A stretch of 39,436 nt of DNA from JAHFJA01 sp964357385 (GTDB lineage: Bacteria > Patescibacteriota > Patescibacteriia > JACQRZ01). The notes under the pieces were generated by a model that worked only from the letters and a program-made list of their open reading frames with translations, made no database searches and had not been told where the DNA came from. Positions 7,746-15,444 of the stretch are shown here, piece after piece; position 1 is the first letter of the stretch, and each line of letters starts with the position of its first letter. The position numbers and the translations under genes were made by a program. The stretch spans positions 1 to 39,436 of the forward strand of contig CAYHKW010000001.1 of the NCBI GenBank assembly GCA_964357385.1, given 5' to 3'.

Positions 7746-9083
7746 TTATGAGATTACGTTTAGTTTAGCCAAACCTGAGATGATTTCATCTCTCGTCATG
7801 AGGTTACCTTGAACGATGTCTTTTAGCACTGAAATAGCAGCTTTTACTGCACCTTTTTCACTGTTTATATTAAAGTGGTTCATTAATACTTGAACTTCTT
7901 CAATTTCTTTTCGGGAAAATACTAATGAAACGGTATCATCCTCAATTTCCCATCCCAACCCATCGATCTTCATCATATTAACAATCGTCAATAGATATTG
8001 CGGTTTTTTAATATGAAATTCTTCTTGAAGCTTTTTTATTCCTTCCATTCCTTTATAATCAGCAAGATTACTTTTCAATCGAGAATACACCTTCTGCACC
8101 GTAACCTTATTCAAGTGAGTTTTACTCCACTCTAAATCTTTAGAAACATTAATCGCGTTGGCGATTGCATAAATTTCGCCAATTGAGTCATTCTTAACAT
8201 CCTCTGCGATCCGAAATAATCCTTCTATTCCTTTATACTGCAGAAAATCAGGTGCACTGAGTTTGGAATACACATATGCCGCTATTTTGTAAGGAAGCTC
8301 TACCTTTTTCCAGCCAAGATCTTTATATTTTGATAACGAAGCTGCAATTTGATAAACAGTTTTTAAGTTCGCTTTACATTCCTTCGCTAACCTTAAATAC
8401 CCTTCCATACCTCTATAATCACCTGTCTGAAGTTTAATAGTAATTTCTTCTGCGTGTTTACCCGAAGAATGCACCTGCTTCCAGCCAAGTAATGAAGTCT
8501 GTTCAAAAAAAGACATGACGGTATAAAGTTGGCCAATATGCTCAACCCCAAGATCATGAGCAAGTCTTTTTTGTCCCTCAAAACCCTTATATTCATTTAT
8601 ATGTTCAGAGTGGACAAGAATATAAAGACTGATAAGTCCATTCAATTTCATTGTCCCTTTCATGATATCAAATACCATTGTGGTCGATGGATACAAACAT
8701 TCTAAGTAGCCTCCTATTCTTTTTCTTAGTGCGATTAAGAGTAGAAAACGCAAAAATCCGTTTCTATCCTGAACATTTTCTATATCATGAGACGGAAACA
8801 TACTCTCATTTTCCATAACCCACTCGCTTGAAAATACCGCACACAACGAGGGAGTAATAGCAATAGCAAACTGACCTTGAAGTGGCAAATGCTTTTCCGA
8901 ATACTGAACTATGGAATCCTCAATTTCATTTCTCTGTTTTTCTGACTGCAACCAATGGGTGTGGTCTTTAATTTGATATGTATACTTTGTCACACGTTCC
9001 GGAATACTTACGATAGGAACGGCGATTTCATTGTTTGGATATACACCAATCAAGCCTGGGACCTTACTTTTTACTGCTAACAT
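7746..9083 (-). CDS. Tandem-repeat orphan protein, 445 aa
   Basis: No known family recognised. The start is the ATG at 9083, preceded by AAGGAGAG; the frame is open further upstream, but the promoter (9124-9152) excludes that. The C-terminal two thirds is built from four tandem units of about 60 residues, each opening with Y-(K/R)-G-(F/M/I)-EG-x-x-(R/K)-(L/I) and carrying a later L-(G/E)-W-(K/S/E) motif: YKGFEGQKRLA, YRGMEGYLRLA, YKGIEGLFRIA and YKGMEGIKKLQ. Each unit looks like a small helical bundle (MSFFEQTSLLGWKQV, ASLSKYKDLGWKKV, NAINVSKDLEWSK, VNMMKIDGLGWE). The N-terminal 190 residues look different. No signal peptide or membrane helix. A solenoid binding protein is possible; function unknown. 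Confidence 0.75.
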   Translation of the reverse strand: MLAVKSKVPGLIGVYPNNEIAVPIVSIPERVTKYTYQIKDHTHWLQSEKQRNEIEDSIVQYSEKHLPLQGQFAIAITPSLCAVFSSEWVMENESMFPSHDIENVQDRNGFLRFLLLIALRKRIGGYLECLYPSTTMVFDIMKGTMKLNGLISLYILVHSEHINEYKGFEGQKRLAHDLGVEHIGQLYTVMSFFEQTSLLGWKQVHSSGKHAEEITIKLQTGDYRGMEGYLRLAKECKANLKTVYQIAASLSKYKDLGWKKVELPYKIAAYVYSKLSAPDFLQYKGIEGLFRIAEDVKNDSIGEIYAIANAINVSKDLEWSKTHLNKVTVQKVYSRLKSNLADYKGMEGIKKLQEEFHIKKPQYLLTIVNMMKIDGLGWEIEDDTVSLVFSRKEIEEVQVLMNHFNINSEKGAVKAAISVLKDIVQGNLMTRDEIISGLAKLNVIS

Positions 9084-9123
9084 TTTTCTCTCCTTTTTTC
9101 TAATTTTTAAGTTACTGATTCGC

Positions 9124-9152
9124 AGTATAGCATATAGTACAATTTTTGTCAA
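9124..9152 (-). promoter_or_regulatory. Consensus promoter of the repeat-protein gene
   Basis: Minus strand: TTGACA (9147-9152), 17-bp spacer ending in TGC, TATACT (9124-9129). Extended -10 type. Confidence 0.85.
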
Positions 9153-9204
9153 CTCTCTTTGCTTTAACGATATATATCCCCTCCTTGGTCTCCCAATTGT
9201 AGTA

Positions 9205-9257
9205 GCATCATCCACTACCCCGCTCCAAAGAGTCCCTCGAAAGAGGGATTTTTTGAT
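9205..9257 (+). repeat. tRNA-Gly 3'-end-like repeat with terminator, copy B
   Basis: Contains CATCATCCACTACCCCGCTC then CAAAGAG and the hairpin TCCCTC-gaaa-GAGGGA with a T-run and GATA. CCCGCTCCA equals the last nine bases of tRNA-Gly with its CCA. It lies between two divergent genes, so its terminator (active on the plus strand) ends no visible gene. That favours a relic of insertion over a working gene terminator. Confidence 0.65.
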
Positions 9258-9320
9258 ATACAACAACATTGCTTTGTGATAGTTTTACATCAGATAAAAA
9301 TTTATATAAGTAGCTTTGCT

Positions 9321-10085
9321 ATGACATTTACTTGGGAAAACAAAAATAATCCAGACAAACTAAAATTCCGAGAGCAGTACGATTTAGATACTATTATTAA
9401 AGATGGGAAAACTGAATTTGAAAAACAACTATTATTAAAGTCATGGGTGTACGCTACCTTGCCCGATGGCAATCCTTCAAAAGACTACTCACAAGCCACT
9501 GCATTTGAAATATTAAATGACGCACAAAAAGGATTTCAGTTTTGGTGTACTCAATATACTCAAGTATTTATTTACAGTGCGATTGCTATGGATTTCTATG
9601 TAAGAAAATTAGGAGTTGATTCTAAAGATCCTTCAAAAGATATGCATCATGGGGTAGCTGATATCTGGTCCAGTAAATTTAAAAAATGGTACGTTGTTGA
9701 TCCACAAGCAAACCTGCACTACGAAAAGGACAGTATCCCCTTGAACTCGTTGGAAATACGAAGCGAATATATCAAAGATGGAGGAAAAATGATTAAAGGC
9801 ATAATTGGCAATTACGAAAAAATTATCGAATACAAAGAAAATTCTCAAGGATTTCATTCTCCGTCTAATTATTTCTGGTTTTTTATTGCTCTAAGAAATA
9901 ACTTTTTCGAAGATCCGAATATATATAATCACCAGGCGCTACTCTGGATAGATGAATTCAACAAAGATATGAGGTGGCTGAGAAAGGGAGGACACGAGGA
10001 ACACCCTATGTATGAGTCACAATTTATTCCTACCTCGGATATTAACAAGTGTTTCCCTGACATGAGCTTTCCCAATAGGTCTTAA
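9321..10085 (+). CDS. Transglutaminase-like domain protein, 254 aa
   Basis: The core (about residues 75-155) has the order of a transglutaminase-like Cys-His-Asp triad: FQFWCTQYTQVF (Cys followed by a helix), HHGVADIWSSKFKKW (His on a strand) and WYVVDPQANLHY (Asp). Such proteins act as peptidases, amidases or transamidases. There is no signal peptide or membrane helix, so it is probably cytoplasmic; a C-terminal region of about 95 residues is unassigned. An upstream GTG at 9276 is in frame, but the ATG at 9321 starts the conserved part; no Shine-Dalgarno is visible for either. The stop codon lies inside repeat copy C, so the last residues may derive from the repeat. Confidence 0.7.
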   Translation: MTFTWENKNNPDKLKFREQYDLDTIIKDGKTEFEKQLLLKSWVYATLPDGNPSKDYSQATAFEILNDAQKGFQFWCTQYTQVFIYSAIAMDFYVRKLGVDSKDPSKDMHHGVADIWSSKFKKWYVVDPQANLHYEKDSIPLNSLEIRSEYIKDGGKMIKGIIGNYEKIIEYKENSQGFHSPSNYFWFFIALRNNFFEDPNIYNHQALLWIDEFNKDMRWLRKGGHEEHPMYESQFIPTSDINKCFPDMSFPNRS

Positions 10086-10129
10086 CATCACCCACTACTG
10101 CTTCAAAGTCTCTCGAAAGAGGGATTTTT
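10072..10129 (+). repeat. tRNA-Gly 3'-end-like repeat with terminator, copy C
   Basis: Begins CCAATAGGTCTTAACATCAC and ends in the hairpin TCTCTC-gaaa-GAGGGA (10109-10124) with five Ts. It supplies the stop codon (10083-10085) and the probable terminator of the transglutaminase-like gene, and marks the right end of the Gly-anchored block. Confidence 0.65.
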
Positions 10130-10130
10130 A

Positions 10131-10965
10131 TTACCCCTTCACAAACGGAATATCTTCCCAGTTTCGCACGGTGCGGATTTTCAAATTCTTTTCCCAGACT
10201 GTTTTGAGTAATGCATCGTCCACTCTCATCTTTTTAAACAACGCCCGAAGAGCGATCATGTCCTTTGGCAAACATTTATCGCCAAACCCGCGCAATGCTG
10301 TTACATCCAAATATCCACCAATACGCGTATCTGCCGCTACCATTTCTNNNNNNNNNNATTTCTTTCACCGCATCGTAATCTATTTTTAACGCCTCGCACA
10401 AATCAAACATTTCGTTGGCAAAAATAATCTTAGTCGCAAGAAAACAATTCGACATATACTTCACCATTTCTGCAGCCGTCGCGCTGGATTCAAAAATAGG
10501 CGCATCGGGTAAACATGTTTTATAAAGAGTGGCGACGCGGGATGCGACACCTGCCTCATCACTTCCCACCACCATGCGATCAGGATTCATGACATCTTCT
10601 TGGTAGTGCTTTTCTCTCAAAAATTCTGGACTCATCGCAAAATGGCACGAGGGGTATTGTTTTGCATAATGCGCAGTCGTTCCTGGGATCACCGTGGATT
10701 TGATAATGATCACTTTGTGTGTGTCCGATGCGAGGGGCGCAATAGTACCCATCACCTCATCCATGATAGTTAAATCAATCGCATCATCTTTGTAGGGCGT
10801 CGGTACGCATACAAAAATATATTCTGACCCACGCACAACCTCCACAAGAGAAGAACTTTCCAAAAACTTGTCATAACACAAAATCTGAAAGTGTTTTGTC
10901 TTAAATAAATATTCCTGTGCTTTTCCAACAAAACCGTATCCAATAATACCAATGGTGGGAATCAT
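10131..10965 (-). CDS. UDP-glucose/GDP-mannose dehydrogenase family, short form, with assembly gap
   Basis: NAD-dependent nucleotide-sugar dehydrogenase; the family oxidises UDP-glucose or a related sugar to the uronic acid for polysaccharide synthesis. Visible: Rossmann motif GIIGYGFVG (6-14), FVCVPTP, IKSTVIPGTT, SPEFLRE, KYMSNCFLATKIIFANE and, after the gap, GFGDKCLPKD with the catalytic Cys. The usual GFGG has Asp for the second Gly. At about 270 aa it lacks the C-terminal nucleotide-sugar-binding domain of full-length enzymes (400-450 aa). Ten Ns (10348-10357) interrupt it. Removing them, with or without merging a repeated AGAAAT on both sides, restores one frame (275 or 273 codons), so the gene is probably intact. 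No Shine-Dalgarno. Confidence 0.85.
10348..10357. other. 10-N assembly gap
   Basis: Ten Ns inside the dehydrogenase gene. AGAAAT (minus strand) occurs directly on both sides, which suggests an unmerged overlap or very little missing sequence. Confidence 0.9.
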
Positions 10966-11078
10966 AAAAATAGTATAATCATTTTTCTTACCTTATCATT
11001 ATTTCCCTTGGCAAGCTATGGTTAGCTCATAACGTGTCAACCTTATTAATAACAAAATCCTTATAAAATAAACTTTTC

Positions 11079-11107
11079 TTGCAAAAAATACGCATGCCGG
11101 ATAGGAT
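11079..11107 (+). promoter_or_regulatory. Promoter of the GT2-DUF2304 pair
   Basis: TTGCAA (11079-11084), 17-bp spacer, TAGGAT (11102-11107). The ATG at 11130 follows after 22 bases with no Shine-Dalgarno. Confidence 0.5.
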
Positions 11108-11129
11108 ATGAGTAATCTAATATCCCTCT

Positions 11130-11855
11130 ATGAATGAGACATTGAGTAATCCAGCACTTCCTGCTCCCTATACCTCGGTTTGGGTGGTTATTCCTGCCTA
11201 TAATGAACAACGAAGTGTTCGCGAGGCAGTGCAGCATGTACAGCGTTATATTCCCAACGTAGTAGTTGTCGACGACTGTTCAAAAGACCGTACCAGCGAC
11301 GAAGCGCTTGAAGGCGGTGCGCATGTATTGCGCCACCCCATAAACCGCGGTCAAGGGGCGGCACTGCGCACGGGAATGGATTATGCACTTGCCAAAGGAG
11401 CAGATGTGATTGTCCATTTTGATGCTGATGGGCAAATGCAGCCAGAACAAATCCCCCACATGGTCAAACCCGTTGCAGTGGGCGATGTAGACATTGCATT
11501 AGGTTCACGCTTCTTGGTTGATGTGAGTAATATCCCCCCGCTCCGACGTATCATTCTCAAGGGGGGCATAGTATTTACCCGCATTATTTCTGGTCTCAAT
11601 CTCACTGACACCCACAATGGCTTTCGGGTTATGAATCGGTATGCGGCACAAAAAATTTGTATCGTCCAAGATCGCTATTCTCATGCATCGGAGATTCTTG
11701 ATGAAATCGCCAAACATAAACTGCGGTATATCGAAATTCCCGTCACTGTAACCTACAGCGACGAAGCAATGGCGGCGGCACGCGAACGCGGACAAAATTC
11801 TTTTAACGCCATAAAAATCGCATTTCGCGTCATTTGGGGTAAACTCCTTTCATAA
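11130..11855 (+). CDS. Glycosyltransferase family 2 (DPM1-like)
   Basis: A GT-A fold transferase resembling polyprenyl-phosphate mannosyl/glucosyl transferases, which load a sugar from a nucleotide onto a lipid carrier at the membrane. Motifs: VVIPAYNEQRSVREAV, VVVVDDCSKDRTSDEA (nucleotide binding), NRGQGAALRTGMDYA, FDADGQM (metal-binding DxD), ALGSRF and THNGFRVMNR. At 241 aa it has only the catalytic domain. It is one base from the downstream DUF2304 gene, a pairing often seen with such transferases and consistent with a membrane partner. No Shine-Dalgarno. Confidence 0.9.
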   Translation: MNETLSNPALPAPYTSVWVVIPAYNEQRSVREAVQHVQRYIPNVVVVDDCSKDRTSDEALEGGAHVLRHPINRGQGAALRTGMDYALAKGADVIVHFDADGQMQPEQIPHMVKPVAVGDVDIALGSRFLVDVSNIPPLRRIILKGGIVFTRIISGLNLTDTHNGFRVMNRYAAQKICIVQDRYSHASEILDEIAKHKLRYIEIPVTVTYSDEAMAAARERGQNSFNAIKIAFRVIWGKLLS

Positions 11856-11856
11856 T

Positions 11857-12189
11857 ATGGTTATCCAACTTCTTATCTCAACCGTTGCGCTCTTGGTCAT
11901 TATTAATGCCATTGGCAAACTCAGGCAAAAAACATTCACTATGCCAATTTTTATAATTTGGAGTAGTCTGTGGGTAGCTATGGGTATCGTGGTGTGGTAC
12001 CCCAACATTAGTAACATTGTGGCAAATATCCTCCATGTCGGACGTGGTACCGATGCTATTTTATATATTTCCCTTATCGTCATTTTTTATCTTATATTTC
12101 GCATATCAGCGCGTCTTGAAAAACTGCATCAGGACGTCACCAAACTTACTCGGGCTGTTGCGATCGCATCACCCAAAGAAAAACGATAA
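11857..12189 (+). CDS. DUF2304 membrane protein
   Basis: A 110-residue protein with three predicted membrane helices: about 3-20 (IQLLISTVALLVIINAIGKL), 30-47 (IFIIWSSLWVAMGIVVWY) and 68-84 (ILYISLIVIFYLIFRIS). A charged cytoplasmic tail (RLEKLHQDVTKLTR) follows. Length, topology and position directly after a GT2 gene fit DUF2304. A partner role for the transferase is inferred. Confidence 0.8.
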   Translation: MVIQLLISTVALLVIINAIGKLRQKTFTMPIFIIWSSLWVAMGIVVWYPNISNIVANILHVGRGTDAILYISLIVIFYLIFRISARLEKLHQDVTKLTRAVAIASPKEKR

Positions 12190-12207
12190 AGAAAAACAGT
12201 ATTGTGA

Positions 12208-12229
12208 TATACTAAAGTGAGATTCACTT
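12208..12229 (+). promoter_or_regulatory. -10 box with overlapping inverted repeat
   Basis: TATACT (12208-12213) is followed one base later by AAGTGA-GAT-TCACTT (12215-12229), perfect 6-bp arms covering the expected start of transcription. This may be an operator for the kinase-aldolase-dehydrogenase operon. Confidence 0.45.
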
Positions 12230-12244
12230 CTGTATTCTATTACT

Positions 12245-13237
12245 ATGGCAACAAAAATAAAACGACCAGTCCACGATATTATTTCTATCGGTGATGCGAC
12301 ACTCGACCACTTTGTACAAATTAATACCGCTTCGCTTTTGTGTAACATCAATGAGAGAGACTGTTGGCTCTGCCTCAAATACTCTGAAAAGGTTCCTATC
12401 GACGGACTCATCTCAACCATCGGTGGAAATGCATGCAACAACGCCGTTGGTTCCGCGCGTCTTGGCCTGAAAGCAGCATTCTTTAGCATTATTGGTGATG
12501 ATGATGTGGGACAAAAAATTCTCAAGTTTGTGAAACAAGAAAAAGTATCGCTCAAATACCTCATGGTTAAAAAAAATACCGCCAGCAATTTGTCGATTGC
12601 ACTTCGCTACAAAACCGAACGTACCATTTTGGTATATCATGAGCCACGCCGATACACGTTACCGACCCTGTCATCTTCAAAATGGATTTACCTTACTTCA
12701 TTAGGAAAGGAATTCGGTACTGTTCATGACCAACTCATCAAACAACTTGATAGTACTGGCGCTTCTCTTGCCTTTAATCCCGGTACACACCAACTCCTTG
12801 CGAGTGTAAAAAAACTCGCCCCTATTTTAAAGCGCAGCAATGTCCTGATCGTTAACAAGGAAGAAGCTCAAATGCTATTAGGCGATCACCAAAAAGACAC
12901 CTACGCGCAACTCATGGAAAATCTTCGTGTTCTGGGTCCTGAAATTGTTGTGGTTACTGACGGTGAACATGGCGCATATGCCTTTGACGGGAAAAAGAGA
13001 TATCACATTAAACCTGCACCTGCAAAAGTTCTTGAACGAACCGGTGCAGGCGACGCGTTTTCAACCGGATTTCTTGCCGCCCTCTCTCGCGAAAAAACAA
13101 TTGCTGATGCACTGGCATGGGGTGCCGCCAATTCCGCCTCAGTCATTGAACATGTAGGACCTCAAGCGGGTCTCTTATCTACCCCGAAACTTCTTGCCCG
13201 CATTCGCAAAGGTAAATGTCGTGCTACTGAAATATAA
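12245..13237 (+). CDS. PfkB-family (ribokinase-like) sugar kinase
   Basis: ATP-dependent carbohydrate kinase. Family signatures: an N-terminal GDATLDHF strand, GGNACNNAVGSARLGLKAAF (first PfkB signature, about 59-78), IVNKEEAQMLLG, VVTDGEHGAYAF and RTGAGDAFSTGFLAAL (second signature with the catalytic Asp). At 330 aa the length is normal. The substrate cannot be read from sequence. Ten bases separate it from a class II aldolase, so a 6-phosphofructokinase-like or tagatose-type role is plausible. No Shine-Dalgarno; the promoter region has an inverted repeat (12215-12229). Confidence 0.85.
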   Translation: MATKIKRPVHDIISIGDATLDHFVQINTASLLCNINERDCWLCLKYSEKVPIDGLISTIGGNACNNAVGSARLGLKAAFFSIIGDDDVGQKILKFVKQEKVSLKYLMVKKNTASNLSIALRYKTERTILVYHEPRRYTLPTLSSSKWIYLTSLGKEFGTVHDQLIKQLDSTGASLAFNPGTHQLLASVKKLAPILKRSNVLIVNKEEAQMLLGDHQKDTYAQLMENLRVLGPEIVVVTDGEHGAYAFDGKKRYHIKPAPAKVLERTGAGDAFSTGFLAALSREKTIADALAWGAANSASVIEHVGPQAGLLSTPKLLARIRKGKCRATEI

Positions 13238-13247
13238 TATTTAAGCC

Positions 13248-14186
13248 ATGCTTGTCACTGCCAAACAATTACTCCAAAAAGCTCATCGTGAAGGGTATGC
13301 CGTCCCTGCATTTAATATCAGCAACCTTGAAACACTGCAGGGAATCATGGAAGCAGCATCGGTGTTACGTTCACCGGTTATTATCCAAACTACTGAAAGC
13401 GCGATTGAATATGCCGGCATAGAATTTCTGTATGCAATGGTTACGGCGGCCGCAAAAGAATATTCAATAAAAATTGCACTTCACTTTGATCATGGAAAAA
13501 ATTTGAAACTGATTAAGCAATGTATTGATCGAGGGTGGACTTCTGTAATGTTTGACGGTTCATCATTTCCCTTTGAAGAAAATATTGCAAAAACAAAACA
13601 AGTGGTTGCATGGGCAATGGCAAAAGGAGTTTCAGTAGAAGCAGAACTCGGTGCCATTAAAGGAAAGGAAGACAAGATTGATATCGATGCGCGTGCTGCC
13701 TTATTTACTGATCCAAAACAGGCGGTTGTGTTTGTAAAAGACACCAAGATCGATTCTCTCGCTATTTCCATTGGTACTGCACATGGCCCTTACAAGTTTG
13801 ATGGCAAGACCGTCCTTGATTTCAAACGACTCACCCACATAAAAACACTCACTCGCATCCCTCTTGTACTTCATGGTGCCAGCGGCATACCAACAAAAAT
13901 TGTTGACATGCTTCATAACCGCTGTACACAACTCCATGACTGCAAGAGAGTATCAGGCGCTCATGGCGTATCGGACAGCGCCATCAAAAAAGCAATCACA
14001 TTAGGAATCAACAAAATTAACATTGATTCGGATCTACGTCTCGCATTTATGGCAGGCATGCGCAATGCACTGCTCACCAAACCAGAAGCATACGACCCAC
14101 GAGAGATACTTATCGATGGACGTTCCCTTGTCGCTTCCGTAGTTACTCAAAAAATCAAACTATTTGGCAGCGTGAATAAGTCATAA
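13248..14186 (+). CDS. Class II fructose-bisphosphate aldolase family
   Basis: Zinc-dependent aldolase of the Fba/GatY/KbaY family; it cleaves or forms fructose (or tagatose) 1,6-bisphosphate from dihydroxyacetone phosphate and glyceraldehyde 3-phosphate. Visible: AVPAFNISNLETLQGIMEAA, LHFDHGK (catalytic Asp and zinc His), MFDGSSFPFEEN, VEAELGAIKG, SIGTAHGPYKF (zinc His), LVLHGASGIP (zinc His) and GINKINIDSDLR (phosphate binding). At 312 aa it is near the usual 280-310. Residues about 219-236 carry a small insert (LHNRCTQLHDCKRVSGAHG). Same operon as the upstream kinase and downstream dehydrogenase. Confidence 0.9.
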   Translation: MLVTAKQLLQKAHREGYAVPAFNISNLETLQGIMEAASVLRSPVIIQTTESAIEYAGIEFLYAMVTAAAKEYSIKIALHFDHGKNLKLIKQCIDRGWTSVMFDGSSFPFEENIAKTKQVVAWAMAKGVSVEAELGAIKGKEDKIDIDARAALFTDPKQAVVFVKDTKIDSLAISIGTAHGPYKFDGKTVLDFKRLTHIKTLTRIPLVLHGASGIPTKIVDMLHNRCTQLHDCKRVSGAHGVSDSAIKKAITLGINKINIDSDLRLAFMAGMRNALLTKPEAYDPREILIDGRSLVASVVTQKIKLFGSVNKS

Positions 14187-14200
14187 TCGCCTTCATTAAT

Positions 14201-15203
14201 ATGAAGTCTTCAAAACCGCGAATTTTTGTTACCCGCCCCATTCCTGGACCCGGCATTTCAATGCTCAAGAAAAAAGGATATCGCGTTGATCTTCAGCCAA
14301 AAAATATTAATATTTCAAATCGTGCACTCACTGCAGCAGTCAAAGAGTATGATGCGATTCTCTGCCTTCTTACGAATCGTTTTGATGCCAAGATTTTAAA
14401 CTCTGCAGGATCACCACTCAAAATTATTTCAAACTATGCCGTTGGGTATGACAACATTGATATCGAGNNNNNNNNNNGCAAAAGCAAAATCAATCATGAT
14501 TGCAAACACGCCATGTCAGGAGGTGAGCAATGCAGTATCAGAACATACCTTTGCACTCATCCTTGCTCTCTCGCGACGACTCGTTGAAGCAGATTCTTTT
14601 ACCCGCGCAAAGAAATATAAGGGATGGGATCCTAACCTTCTCATTGGCCGCGATCTTGGCAATCTTACATTAGGCGTCATTGGCTTAGGTAATATTGGCA
14701 AAGGAGTCGTCCATCGTGCCGTCAAAGGATTTGGTATGAACGTGCTCTATAATGACATGAAACAAGATACTGCATTTGAAAAAGAATACGGCGCTCATTA
14801 TGTTACTCAAGCTAACCTGTTGAAACAATCAGATATTGTATCACTTCATGTACCACTCTTGCCCAGCACTCGTCATTTGATGAATGCAAAAACCCTCAAA
14901 CTCATGAAAAAAGATGCCATACTTATCAATACTGCTCGCGGACCGATTGTCGATGAGACTGCAGTCCTCCACGCATTGTATTCAAAAAAAATAGGGGGAT
15001 ATGGTTTGGATGTTTTGGAATGCGAACCCTCCATTGATTGCAATCCGAACGATCGATATGAATTGCGTGCGCTTGATTCAGTGATTATGACCCCCCATAT
15101 TGCCTCTGCGACTGTTGCTGCCCGAGATGCTATGTCTCGCATCGCTGCTGAGAACATTATTGAGGCTCTTGAGGGAAAATCCCCTATTCATAAGGTTATT
15201 TAA
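14201..15203 (+). CDS. D-isomer-specific 2-hydroxyacid dehydrogenase, with assembly gap
   Basis: NAD-dependent dehydrogenase of the glyoxylate/hydroxypyruvate reductase and 3-phosphoglycerate dehydrogenase type. Visible: PRIFVTRPIPG, IISNYAVGYDNIDIE, NTPCQEVSNAVSEHTFALIL, the Rossmann motif GVIGLGNIGKGV, SLHVPLLPSTRHLM, LINTARGPIVDE (catalytic Arg), GLDVLECEP (Glu) and MTPHIAS (His). Ten Ns (14468-14477) shift the frame; deleting exactly those Ns joins DIE to AKAKSIMIANTP in frame and gives 330 aa, the usual length. There is no ACT or ASB domain, so it is a short single-unit form. The exact substrate is not determined. Confidence 0.88.
14468..14477. other. 10-N assembly gap
   Basis: Ten Ns inside the hydroxyacid dehydrogenase gene. 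Removal restores the frame and a normal family alignment, so little or nothing is missing. Confidence 0.9.
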
Positions 15204-15244
15204 GGGCGAACACGAGAATGATTCAATGTATCAAGGGAATACTC

Positions 15245-15273
15245 TTGACAAATATTTATTGTTGTGATATATT
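15245..15273 (+). promoter_or_regulatory. Consensus promoter in front of a non-coding region
   Basis: TTGACA (15245-15250), 17-bp spacer, TATATT (15268-15273). No convincing coding region follows; a long folded element ending in a T-run does. Confidence 0.8.
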
Positions 15274-15279
15274 TGTGCG

Positions 15280-15413
15280 TGAACAAGTAGCGCAAGCGGT
15301 TAGCGACCTCCAGACACGACAAGCATGGGGATGTAATGTTCCTCATTTCGGGCTCCGGCTTGAAATACAGGGGGATTGCATTTTCTTGTCTGGAGATCAT
15401 TGGCCGCTTTTTT
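15280..15413 (+). ncRNA. Predicted structured small RNA, about 134 nt
   Basis: Starts about 7 bases after a consensus -10 and ends in six Ts. By eye it folds into one long rod. The closing stem is AAGCGGTTAG (15294-15303) with TTGGCCGCTT (15400-15409). Next, CTCCAGA plus CAAG, with a 5-base bulge, pairs with CTTGTCTGGAG (15385-15395). An upper stem pairs around AATGTTCCTC and GGGGGATTGCATT. The apical hairpin is ATTTCGGGC-TCCG-GCTTGAAAT (15345-15366), with a UNCG-type tetraloop. The rod shape recalls 6S or SRP RNA, but the SRP GGAA/AGCA motifs are absent and I cannot assign 6S. It shares a terminator region with hsp20. Confidence 0.6.
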
Positions 15414-15414
15414 A

Positions 15415-15443
15415 ATAATACCGCCCCTATGGGGCGGTATTAT
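15415..15443. terminator. Bidirectional terminator between the RNA and hsp20
   Basis: ATAATACCGCCCC / GGGGCGGTATTAT, a perfect 13-bp stem with a TAT loop, next to the stop codon of the minus-strand Hsp20 gene. Confidence 0.85.
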
Positions 15444-15444
15444 G

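Noticed and set aside
9084..9269. The upstream-extended frame of the repeat protein (from 9269).
   Set aside because: The consensus promoter at 9124-9152 and the AAGGAGAG before the ATG at 9083 show that translation starts later.
9276..9320. A GTG start at 9276 for the transglutaminase-like gene.
   Set aside because: It has no ribosome binding site and adds a non-conserved stretch; the ATG at 9321 begins the compact domain.
10131..10965. Frameshifted pseudogene call for the nucleotide-sugar dehydrogenase.
   Set aside because: The shift is due only to the ten Ns; the frame closes when they are removed.
15280..15413. SRP (4.5S) RNA identity for the structured RNA.
   Set aside because: The conserved GGAA tetraloop and asymmetric AGCA/CAGG loop motifs of SRP domain IV are not present.
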